Source: Pseudomonadota bacterium (lineage in GTDB: Bacteria > Pseudomonadota > Gammaproteobacteria > Steroidobacterales > Woeseiaceae). From it: DNA of 57,119 bases. The position numbers and the translations under genes are program-made. Where the stretch lies: contig JAQCGO010000013.1 in NCBI GenBank assembly GCA_027618995.1, positions 1-57,119 of the forward strand. The letters are read 5' to 3'. This document shows positions 43,416 through 51,359 of this stretch, in pieces; position 1 is the stretch's first letter; each line of letters begins with the position of its first letter. The notes beneath the pieces are model-generated. The model did no database searches, was not told where the DNA came from, and saw nothing but the letters and a program-made list of their open reading frames with translations.

Positions 43416-44375
43416 ATGCGGGCAACTGCCATAGCCCAGCCAAACATTGCCGTCGTCAAGTACTGGGGCAAGCGCGACCTTGCACGCAACCTGCCCGCGG
43501 TGGGCTCGATTTCGATCACGTTGTCGACGCTGTACACAGAGATGCAGGTCGAGATCGAGACCGGGCTCGTTGACGATGCACTGCTGGTGAACGGTGCGGA
43601 GAATCGTACCTTGCTGGCACGCGTCTCGAACTGCCTCAACATCGTTGCTGGTACGGATCGTCCCGCTGTGCGGGTCAGCAGCAGGAGTAATTTCCCCATC
43701 GCGGCCGGCCTTGCGTCGTCTGCGTCGGCATTTGCCGCACTCGTCGTCGCTGCCGACGCGGTATTTGCTTTGTCATTGCCGCGAGCGCAGCTGGCGAGCC
43801 TGGCCGGCCGTGCGTCGGGATCCGCAGCAAGATCGCTGCTGGGTGGTTTTGTTGAGCTCGAAAATGACGCAAACGACATCAGCGTGACGAACTTGTTGGG
43901 CGCTACAGATTGGCCGCTCGAGATCGTAGTCGCGATAACAGCGCCGGGCCCGAAACCCGTGAGCTCCGGCGATGCGATGGAAATCAGCCGCCGGACATCG
44001 CCATTTTACGATCTCTGGATTGAACAACAGGCGGGTGACCTGGCCGAAGCACGTGCCGCGATCGAGCAGCGTGATTTGCAGCGGCTTGGTGCAATTGCCG
44101 AACACAACTGCCTGAAAATGCACTCGGTCATGTTGGGTTCGCGGCCGCCGATGATTTACTGGAATAGTGCAACCGTTGCCTGCATGCAAACAATTCGCGA
44201 GCTGCAGGCCAGCGGGGTTAACGTGTTCTTCACCATCGATGCGGGACCCCAACTCAAGGCAATATGCGCGGCCACCGACGCAGCGACCGTTCGTGCTGCG
44301 CTGGCGGCAACTGACGGTGTCGTGGAGGTCATGCAGAGCGGCGTCGGCGAAGGTGCGCGGTTGCTCAGCACATGA
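43416..44375 (+). CDS. mvaD: Diphosphomevalonate decarboxylase
   Basis: 319 residues. The N-terminus AQPNIAVVKYWGKRD with LPAVGSISITL is diagnostic of MvaD; the ATP-binding GHMP motif appears as FPIAAGLASSASAFAAL, and RASGSAARSLLGGF follows. It turns diphosphomevalonate into isopentenyl diphosphate with loss of CO2. It is the first gene of the cluster, 7 bases before the next start. A third-motif Asp lies in FFTIDAGPQLKAI. No unusual loss of key residues is seen. Confidence 0.95.
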   Translation: MRATAIAQPNIAVVKYWGKRDLARNLPAVGSISITLSTLYTEMQVEIETGLVDDALLVNGAENRTLLARVSNCLNIVAGTDRPAVRVSSRSNFPIAAGLASSASAFAALVVAADAVFALSLPRAQLASLAGRASGSAARSLLGGFVELENDANDISVTNLLGATDWPLEIVVAITAPGPKPVSSGDAMEISRRTSPFYDLWIEQQAGDLAEARAAIEQRDLQRLGAIAEHNCLKMHSVMLGSRPPMIYWNSATVACMQTIRELQASGVNVFFTIDAGPQLKAICAATDAATVRAALAATDGVVEVMQSGVGEGARLLST

Positions 44376-44382
44376 CAAACTC

Positions 44383-45378
44383 ATGAGCAGCATCCAGACC
44401 AGTGCGCCGGGCAAGGTCATTGTCGCGGGCGAGTACGCCGTGCTCGATGGCGCGCCAGCGATCTGCATGGCAGTGGACCGCCGCGCTTACGTGACAGTTA
44501 CTGAGTGCGACGCCGAATGTCACAGCGTCCTTGCGCCGGGCTACTCGCAAACGTCGGGTCGCTTCAATGCGCACCATCATGGGCTCGAGTGGCTGGACGG
44601 CGCGTCCGGTTTCCCGTTGCTGACCGCCGTCTGGCAGGAACTTGCCGCCAAGCCCAGGCGTCAATTGTCGATCGTCCTTGATACCAATGAGTTCAGTGAT
44701 GCCCGAGCCGGGATCAAGCTGGGCATCGGATCGAGTGCCGCGTTGACGGTCGCGCTGGTGGCAGCCCTGGACATGGCTCTCGGCGGCGGACGCAGCGTTG
44801 ATCGCATCGCCGCCGCAGCGCATCGCCGATTACAAAACGGTGCGGGCAGCGGCGCCGATATAGCCTGCAGCCTGCGGGGCGGGGTTATTGTCTATCGCAT
44901 GGGCGACACGACGCAGACGGCATTGCGCTGGCCCGCGGATCTGCACTATGCCTTGCTCTGGAGCGGAGTCAGCGCGAATACGACGGCACAACTCGGCAAA
45001 CTGGCGGCGGTTGCGGCCGATGTTTCGCGTACAGAACTGGGTACTGCGGCCAGCGCCGTAGCAGCTGCGTGGTCAGGTGGCCAGGTGACGGCCATTATCA
45101 GTGCGTTGCGTCGTTATGCGGCCGCGCTGCGACGCTTTGATGACGAACACGGACTGGGTATCTACGACGCGGGTCACGCCGGATTGGCCACCGTAGCGGA
45201 ATCGTGCGGCGTATTGTACAAGCCCTGTGGCGCCGGCGGCGGCGACCTCGGCATCGCTGTCGCGGATGAGATCACGGCGATCGACGCATTCGTCGCATTG
45301 GTCCGCGATCATGGCTTCAGGCAGATGCCCATGGCGATCGAAGCGAGCGGCTTGCGCTGCGAAGGAGCGGCGCCGTGA
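44383..45378 (+). CDS. GHMP kinase, probably phosphomevalonate kinase
   Basis: 331 residues from the ATG at 44383, 7 bases after mvaD; the open frame upstream is antisense noise. The start SAPGKVIVAGEYAVLDGAPA and the phosphate loop LGIGSSAALTVALVAAL are of the GHMP kinase family and fit ERG8-type phosphomevalonate kinase (LAGxYAVLD). A C-terminal motif YKPCGAGGGDLGIAV corresponds to GHMP motif 3. Because the next gene already carries a mevalonate kinase domain, this one is assigned to the second phosphorylation by elimination. Its stop overlaps the GTG of the fusion gene (GTGA). Confidence 0.85.
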   Translation: MSSIQTSAPGKVIVAGEYAVLDGAPAICMAVDRRAYVTVTECDAECHSVLAPGYSQTSGRFNAHHHGLEWLDGASGFPLLTAVWQELAAKPRRQLSIVLDTNEFSDARAGIKLGIGSSAALTVALVAALDMALGGGRSVDRIAAAAHRRLQNGAGSGADIACSLRGGVIVYRMGDTTQTALRWPADLHYALLWSGVSANTTAQLGKLAAVAADVSRTELGTAASAVAAAWSGGQVTAIISALRRYAAALRRFDDEHGLGIYDAGHAGLATVAESCGVLYKPCGAGGGDLGIAVADEITAIDAFVALVRDHGFRQMPMAIEASGLRCEGAAP

Positions 45379-47441
45379 AGGACTCACGCATCAGCGGCCT
45401 GCACAGGCTGCCGATCAACGAGCGGATCGAGGTGCTGCAGTCGCGTGGCTGGCTGTCGGCGGACGATGTGCAGATGCTGAAGAACGGGTGGCATGTCCTG
45501 CTGCCGCCTGCCGCGGACCGGATGGTCGAGAATGTGCTGGCGACGTTCGGCCTGCCGCTCGCCATCGCACCCAATTTCGTGGTTAACGGCCGCGCCAGCA
45601 TCGTACCGATGGTCGTCGAAGAACCGTCGATCGTCGCCGGCGTCAGTGCCGCGGCCAAGCTGGCTTTGCCGGACGGGTTCATTGCGGAGTTTGAAGCGGC
45701 CTTGCTCGCCGGGCAGATTCACGTCACGGGCGTCGCGGATTGCGCAGCCGCAATCAACGCACTGCAGGGTTGCCGTGAAGAAATTATTGCGCGTGCCAAC
45801 GCTGTGCATCCGGGCCTGGTGCGGCATGGCGGCGGGGCGCGCGACATCGAAGTTCGCACGCTGCATCTGGCGAACGGAGAAACCGTTGTCGTGCTACACA
45901 TCCTGGTCGCGACCGGTGATGCGATGGGCGCCAATATTGTGAATACGATGTGTGAATCGCTGGCCCCACGTATCGGCGAGATCTGTGGTGGTGATGTCGC
46001 GCTGCGCATCCTGTCGAACCTGGCGGACCGATCGCTCGTGAAAGCCCGGGTCCGATATCGTCTTGCCGCGTTGGCGACATCCGGCTATGCCGCCGAGCTG
46101 GTGCGCGACCGGATTATCATGGCCAGCGACATCGCGGGCGCCGATCCCTACCGGGCGGCGACGCATAACAAAGGCATTATGAATGGTATCGATGCGCTCG
46201 CTGTCGCGACGGGCAACGACTGGCGTTCGATCGAAGCGGGCGCACACGCGTTTGCGGCGCAGTCCGGGCGCTACCTGCCACTCGCAAGCTGGAGCAAGGC
46301 GGCGAACGGCGATTTATGCGGTGAGCTTTGCATGCCATTGCGTGCCGCAATCGTCGGCGGTACCGCGGCCCTGAATCCGGCGGCGACGCTCGCGCTTCGC
46401 ATGACCGGGGTTCGTTCTGCGCAGGAACTGAGTGAGCTGATGGCGGCGGTCGGCCTGGCGCAGAATTTCGCCGCGATCAAGGCGCTCGCGACGAGTGGCA
46501 TCCAGGATGGCCATATGAAATTGCACGCGCGGCACAAGTCATCCGCAGCGAAAGTGCGTGCAGCGCTGTCGAATCCGCAGGGTCACGCCGCCGGCAAGGT
46601 GATTCTGCTCGGCGAGCACGGCGTCGTTTATAGCAAGCATGCACTTGCGTTACCGATCCACAATGCGGTTACCGTGAACGTGATTCCCGCAACGCCTGAT
46701 CTCGATCCGTTTTATCGCGGCATACTGCAGTGCGTGCGCGAGGAACTGGCACTTCAGGGTGACGAGTTCGGCGTTGATGTCCGCTGCAATTTGCCGCCGG
46801 GTATGGGGCTGGGTTCATCGGCTGCTATCGCCGTCGCGATTATCCGGGCTGTCAGCAAGGCGCGAAAACTCAATCTGGATGACGCGCGCGTGAACAGCAT
46901 CGCCCTGAGTTGCGAAAAGCTGGCACACGGAGCGCCGTCGGGCATCGACAATACAATCGCGACGTATGCGGTGCCGATGTTGTTCAACAACACCAACGGC
47001 CTGCAGTTTGACGAGCTGCAACTGTCGGAGACACCGCCAGTCGTGATTGCGCTGAGCAGTCAGCCGGGGGCGACACACGCGCAGGTGGCCGCTGTTGCTG
47101 CCCGCCGCGCGCGACAGGCACAACACTATGCGGCTGTTTTCGACGCAATGGATGATCTCAGTGTGGCCGGTGCCGCTGCTCTGCAGCGTGCGGACTATGC
47201 CGAGCTGGGCGCGTTGATGAATATCTGCCATGGCCTGCTGAATGCGATCGAGGTATCCACGCCCGAAATTGAAAACCTGGTGAGCATGGCGCGGTCCGCA
47301 GGTGCCACAGGGGCGAAGCTGACCGGCGCCGGCGGTGGTGGCGCTTTACTCATACTGTGCCCGGGTGCGGAAGACGCCGTAACGGCCGCATTGACGGCAG
47401 TGGGCATTACGACCCTGTCATTGGCGAGCAAGGAAGCCTGA
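45375..47441 (+). CDS. mvaA: HMG-CoA reductase (class II) fused to mevalonate kinase
   Basis: 688 residues, GTG start. Residues about 1-395 are class II HMG-CoA reductase: IVPMVVEEPSIVAGVSAAAK with the catalytic Glu, DAMGANIVNTM for dinucleotide binding, SLVKARV with the Lys, DPYRAATHNKGIMNGIDA with the Asp, and the flap His in GHMKLHARH. Residues about 400-688 are mevalonate kinase: GKVILLGEHGVVYSKHALAL, PPGMGLGSSAAIAVAI, and TGAKLTGAGGGGALL. One chain thus makes mevalonate from HMG-CoA and phosphorylates it. No frame break is visible at the junction (near HARHKSSAAKVRAALSNPQG), so it is a true fusion. idi starts directly after the TGA. Confidence 0.93.
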   Translation: MKDSRISGLHRLPINERIEVLQSRGWLSADDVQMLKNGWHVLLPPAADRMVENVLATFGLPLAIAPNFVVNGRASIVPMVVEEPSIVAGVSAAAKLALPDGFIAEFEAALLAGQIHVTGVADCAAAINALQGCREEIIARANAVHPGLVRHGGGARDIEVRTLHLANGETVVVLHILVATGDAMGANIVNTMCESLAPRIGEICGGDVALRILSNLADRSLVKARVRYRLAALATSGYAAELVRDRIIMASDIAGADPYRAATHNKGIMNGIDALAVATGNDWRSIEAGAHAFAAQSGRYLPLASWSKAANGDLCGELCMPLRAAIVGGTAALNPAATLALRMTGVRSAQELSELMAAVGLAQNFAAIKALATSGIQDGHMKLHARHKSSAAKVRAALSNPQGHAAGKVILLGEHGVVYSKHALALPIHNAVTVNVIPATPDLDPFYRGILQCVREELALQGDEFGVDVRCNLPPGMGLGSSAAIAVAIIRAVSKARKLNLDDARVNSIALSCEKLAHGAPSGIDNTIATYAVPMLFNNTNGLQFDELQLSETPPVVIALSSQPGATHAQVAAVAARRARQAQHYAAVFDAMDDLSVAGAAALQRADYAELGALMNICHGLLNAIEVSTPEIENLVSMARSAGATGAKLTGAGGGGALLILCPGAEDAVTAALTAVGITTLSLASKEA

Positions 47442-48017
47442 ATGGACAACGCAAATCGCATAGTGTCATCGGAGGCAGAACAGCTGGTTCTCGTCGATGC
47501 GGATGACCGGGAGACCGGCTTTCTTTCCAAGGCCGAGTGTCATGACGGCGCGGGGCTGCTGCATCGCGCGTTCTCAGTATTCCTGTTTAACGCAGCCGGC
47601 GAACTGCTGCTGCAGCAACGCAACCCGTCGAAACGTCTCTGGCCGGGGTTCTGGTCGAACAGCTGTTGCAGCCATCCGCGGCGCGGTGAATCAATGCCGC
47701 TCGCGACGAGTCGTCGCCTGCGTGATGAGCTCAACATCGAAACGACGCTGGAATTCATTTACAAGTTCAGCTACCAGGCGGAGTTTGGTGATCTCGGGTC
47801 CGAACATGAGTTGTGCCATGTCTATCTCGGCAGGGTCGAGGGACCGGTCATCGCAAATGAGCACGAAATCGCGGCATTGCGCTACGTCGCCGCCAGCACG
47901 TTGGCGCACGAGTTCGAGCATGCGCCGCAGCAGTTTACGCCCTGGTTCAAGCTCGAATGGGAACGGCTTACAGGCGAGCATCGCGACCTGCTGTCACGCT
48001 ACTCTGATTTGGCGTGA
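47442..48017 (+). CDS. idi: Isopentenyl-diphosphate delta-isomerase, type I
   Basis: 191 residues; ATG immediately after the previous TGA. The type I (Nudix-fold) enzyme is shown by GLLHRAFSVFLF, the catalytic Cys in WSNSCCSHPRRGE, and the acidic metal residues around GSEHELCHVY. It interconverts IPP and DMAPP, the last step before IspA. It ends the plus-strand mevalonate cluster and meets mvaS tail to tail 7 bases on, leaving no room for a separate terminator. Confidence 0.94.
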   Translation: MDNANRIVSSEAEQLVLVDADDRETGFLSKAECHDGAGLLHRAFSVFLFNAAGELLLQQRNPSKRLWPGFWSNSCCSHPRRGESMPLATSRRLRDELNIETTLEFIYKFSYQAEFGDLGSEHELCHVYLGRVEGPVIANEHEIAALRYVAASTLAHEFEHAPQQFTPWFKLEWERLTGEHRDLLSRYSDLA

Positions 48018-48024
48018 ATCCGGC

Positions 48025-49509
48025 CTAGCCGACGTAGCGGTAATATTCGATGCCGAGATCGCTGAAGTTGCGCTCGACGGCCATGCCTACGTGATCAATG
48101 ATGAATTCGTTTCTTGGCAGGTAGTCCAGTCCCTGCGGCTGCCTGCCATCGTGTAACGCCGCGTACTGTTCGAAACTAAGATCGATGGCGTGGTTCATGA
48201 TCCCGCTGAAACCAATGGCCCTGGTCGCTTCGCGCCAACGCTCGGCAACAAAAAACGGAATCACTTCCGCGGCATCGCCGCTGCCGTAACCCAATGTGAG
48301 CACTTCCTGGTCCGGTTGCAGAATATCCTCATCGAGCGCCTGCTCGAAGCCAGCGGCCAGCCAGGCGGGCAGCGCCGCGGTGTAAAGATTGCCCAGGTCG
48401 AGCATCGTGTCGCTGCCGAGTGCGAGCTTGTCGAGGATTTCGGTGCGATAATGCCGCGACGCGCGAAAGACGCGTAGTGCGGCCATCGTCAACGGATAAA
48501 TTTCGTAGTCCAGCCGCTCCGGTGACGCAAGCGTCGACACTTTGGGCTGGCTCATCATTTCCGTGCGCAACCGTTCCGGTTCGATACCTGCTTCATAACA
48601 ATACGATGCGAGTTCGGCGCGACTTTCGGCATTGCCCTGGCTCAGCGCGAACAGATAGGCGACGGCCCAGCCGGTTTCCGGCATGCGCCGGTAAGGTCGG
48701 TGCATGAACACCGTCCGGAGCGAGCGCATGTAGTCGATTGCTACCAGCTTGCGCTTGCGGTACATGTCATTCAGGGCCTGCAGGGTTTCGTCGATGTAGC
48801 AGGTCGTCGAGTATTTGCCGTTGAATATCGGGAAGTCCTGTACCTGGTGCGTTTCCGATCGGTCCTGACTGCAGAAGCGCAACATTGGTTTGCGAAAATC
48901 CATGACGCGATAATCGGATGCCGAACCTGAGCCGGGCAGATCGACCACAACGAGTTTCGGATCTTCCTCGAGCAACATCGCGACGGCGCCGGCGCCCTGC
49001 GTCGGTTCACCACTGCTGCCGCGTGCGTACTCGGCGATATCGGCACAAACGACAATCGCCTGCCCGCCCACACCATCGAGAGCCAGCTGGCGGATCGCGC
49101 CTTTCATGGCATACACGCCGCCAAGACAGGCATGCTTGAACTCGGGGACCTCGCAACTCCGGGCGATCGGCGGTTTGCCGCGCGCGTCCAGGGCCTGATC
49201 CACCATCCCTTTGACGATAATGGCGCCGGCCGAGTTATCGGTGCTCGATTCTGTGCCCAGGCCGAGGAACTTGATACGGGTCGGATCGATGTCGTACTGA
49301 TCGATCAGCCGTATGACCGCGGTTGCGGCCATGGTGTAGACACTGTGCTCCGGGCCGCGAACCCGGAAGCTGCGGCCAACAACTTCGCGCACCTTGGGCC
49401 AGTGGTCGCCGGTCCACGCGCACCAGTCCTCGAGCCACACGCGATACGGCGGTACATAGGCGGCAAGGCCGCTGATGCCGATACGTCTGTTAGGGGAGCT
49501 TGGGTTCAT
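48025..49509 (-). CDS. mvaS: Hydroxymethylglutaryl-CoA synthase
   Basis: 494 residues. The thiolase-fold catalytic residues are visible: Glu in FLGLGTESSTDNSAG, acyl-accepting Cys in FKHACLGGVYAMKGA, and His in RTVFMHRPYRRMPETG. It condenses acetoacetyl-CoA with acetyl-CoA. It is longer than the bacterial average (about 390-430), with an extended C-terminus of about 60-70 residues. It is transcribed toward idi and may share a promoter with the DUF4399 lipoprotein gene upstream. It completes the mevalonate route from acetoacetyl-CoA to IPP. Confidence 0.92.
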   Translation of the reverse strand: MNPSSPNRRIGISGLAAYVPPYRVWLEDWCAWTGDHWPKVREVVGRSFRVRGPEHSVYTMAATAVIRLIDQYDIDPTRIKFLGLGTESSTDNSAGAIIVKGMVDQALDARGKPPIARSCEVPEFKHACLGGVYAMKGAIRQLALDGVGGQAIVVCADIAEYARGSSGEPTQGAGAVAMLLEEDPKLVVVDLPGSGSASDYRVMDFRKPMLRFCSQDRSETHQVQDFPIFNGKYSTTCYIDETLQALNDMYRKRKLVAIDYMRSLRTVFMHRPYRRMPETGWAVAYLFALSQGNAESRAELASYCYEAGIEPERLRTEMMSQPKVSTLASPERLDYEIYPLTMAALRVFRASRHYRTEILDKLALGSDTMLDLGNLYTAALPAWLAAGFEQALDEDILQPDQEVLTLGYGSGDAAEVIPFFVAERWREATRAIGFSGIMNHAIDLSFEQYAALHDGRQPQGLDYLPRNEFIIDHVGMAVERNFSDLGIEYYRYVG

Positions 49510-49566
49510 GGGTGCTGGTTCCTTGGCCCGGCGATTTTAGAGGTCCGGCCAGCCCGTAACAACTAC

Positions 49567-50052
49567 CTATTCGACAATGATGCTGATTACGGTCGACATT
49601 ACCGGCGGCTCATGCGGTATATGCAGGTGGTCGCCGAGCAATAATTGCAGCGCGTGCTCGCCCGGGGCAAGGTTCAATGTGGCGACCGAGCTGCCATCGC
49701 CGAAGTGAATATGCTTTTCATCTTTGGGAATGGGCAGGCCGAGATCGGGCAGGCCCGTATCCACGAGCAGGTGGTGGTGGCCCGAATTCGCGTCATTCAC
49801 GCCTGCGGCGACCACCTGCATGCCTTCGAGGCCAAATTCGACCTGCAGCGGGCTGCTGACCGTACTGCCATCGGCAGGACTGATGAAGAACACCGTCGCA
49901 CCGGCTGGTGAAGCAATGCGCGGCAGCGCAGTGACCGGTGCTGCGATCGCAGGCGCCGCAGTGATGGGAGCTTCCGTGGGTCGTTCGCTGCAGCCAGGCA
50001 GAACAAACAGTGCGGCTATGGTCAGGCTGCTGGCAAGATATCTGGTCATCAT
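49567..50052 (-). CDS. DUF4399 lipoprotein
   Basis: 161 residues. A lipoprotein signal (LASSLTIAALFVLPGC) and an Ala/Pro linker precede a DUF4399 domain, recognised by SGHHHLLVDTGLP, PIPKDEKHIHFGDG, and HALQLLLGDHLHIPHEPPVM. The His-rich pattern suggests metal binding at the cell envelope, but the family has no proven function. It is upstream of mvaS on the same strand, 57 bases apart. Confidence 0.85.
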   Translation of the reverse strand: MMTRYLASSLTIAALFVLPGCSERPTEAPITAAPAIAAPVTALPRIASPAGATVFFISPADGSTVSSPLQVEFGLEGMQVVAAGVNDANSGHHHLLVDTGLPDLGLPIPKDEKHIHFGDGSSVATLNLAPGEHALQLLLGDHLHIPHEPPVMSTVISIIVE

Positions 50053-50074
50053 TGAAGTGTCCTCTGACTGTGGG

Positions 50075-51356
50075 TTAAATCGAGAATGCCGATATAAGAA
50101 ATGTCGTCGCTATTATGATCGAAAAACCCGTGATGTAAGCGAAAGCCAATACCGTAAATTTCAGGAATGTCACGAACCGTCCCTGCCCGTAAACCCGGCG
50201 CATGGCGACAAATATGTAAGCCGGAATGTACAACGAGGCCGCCACAACCGCGATCGTCGTCGCAACGTCCGGTATGTGCAGCAGCGTCGCCAGTCGGAGC
50301 AGCAGAATCAGCAGCGTCAACAGCAGGAAATCGAACGCATGAAAATGCACGAAGAACAGCAGGTGCTCAACATAGTATCGGCGTGACAGCGGGTACAGCG
50401 CCTTCAACACGAGAGCCATGAGCGGTAACAGTACAATCAATGCGATCGGTGTGTTGTCGAGCACCTTGGCGATCAAGTTCTTGCCTTTGTCGGCGGCAAT
50501 TTGTTCGCAGACCTGCGTCAAACGCTCAACGCTGAGCCGGCGCGCCAGGAACTCCGGCAGTTCTGCAATGCCCTCCGCCTCGATGTCGCAGTCCTCGTCG
50601 AGTTCTTCGCCGCTGTCGCCGTCAATTGCGATAAACACGCCCGGTTGATCATCCTCAGCATCGTCGGCTGTCGTTGCGTCGCCGGCGGCCAATTCTGCGG
50701 GCGGCTCGAAGAACACGCTGAACTCCTCATGCGGATCAAAAAACGCCACCACAAAGAAAATCAGGCTTGTGACCAGATACATGCGAAACGGGGGGCATGT
50801 ACCGGGCGCGCCAACCCTGCAGGTAGTCGTGCGTCAGACGGCCGGGCCGCGATAGCAACGGTACGACGGTTCGCCAAAGTCTTGAGTCAAGTTCGAACAG
50901 GTCGCCAAACGCGTCGCGGATAAGTTCCCAGAGACTGATCAGGCGGCTGCCTGAGCGTTGCCCGCAGTGACCGCAGTACTGGCCACGCAGGTGGCTGCCA
51001 CAGTTAAGACAGACGGGTTGCTCGCTAAGCGGCCGGTCGTGCGCCAGGTCCTCGCGTAGAAGGCGCGCATGCACCTGACCATTCGCGCCGAAGCGCGCAG
51101 CAACAGTGGAATCGATAAGGTCGCCCGTGCCTTCGAGGAATTTATCCAGTACGTCGTCATTCGCGAGCTGGTACTGGCAGACGCGACCCGCACGCCCGGC
51201 ATCGTAGTCCGCAATGACAATCACGTGGCAGGCGACGACGTCGGCTGTTTGCCGCGTTGCACGCACATGCTCATCGAGCCACTGGTCGCAGGCCGCAACA
51301 TCGTCGCGCCCTACGAAGAGTGTTACTTCATAGACCGGTCCCGCTCGTGTTGACAT
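50075..51356 (-). pseudogene. DUF4286-DUF3667 membrane protein gene with a frameshift in a C6 tract
   Basis: Two frames make one protein. The first (51356-50736) has a DUF4286-like N-terminus (YEVTLFVGRDDVAACDQWLD) and a DUF3667 zinc ribbon (CLNCGSHLRGQYCGHCGQ), then the typical RPGRLTHDYLQGWRARYMPP. The second frame continues it exactly as the family expects (FRMYLVTSLIFFVVAFF), with four more membrane helices to 50075. The switch falls at six C on the minus strand (six G at 50790-50795); five would restore a single frame. Either the gene is broken, the tract varies in length, or the base is a sequencing error. The second part could restart at ATG 50782. Function unknown. Confidence 0.8.
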
Positions 51357-51359
51357 CGT

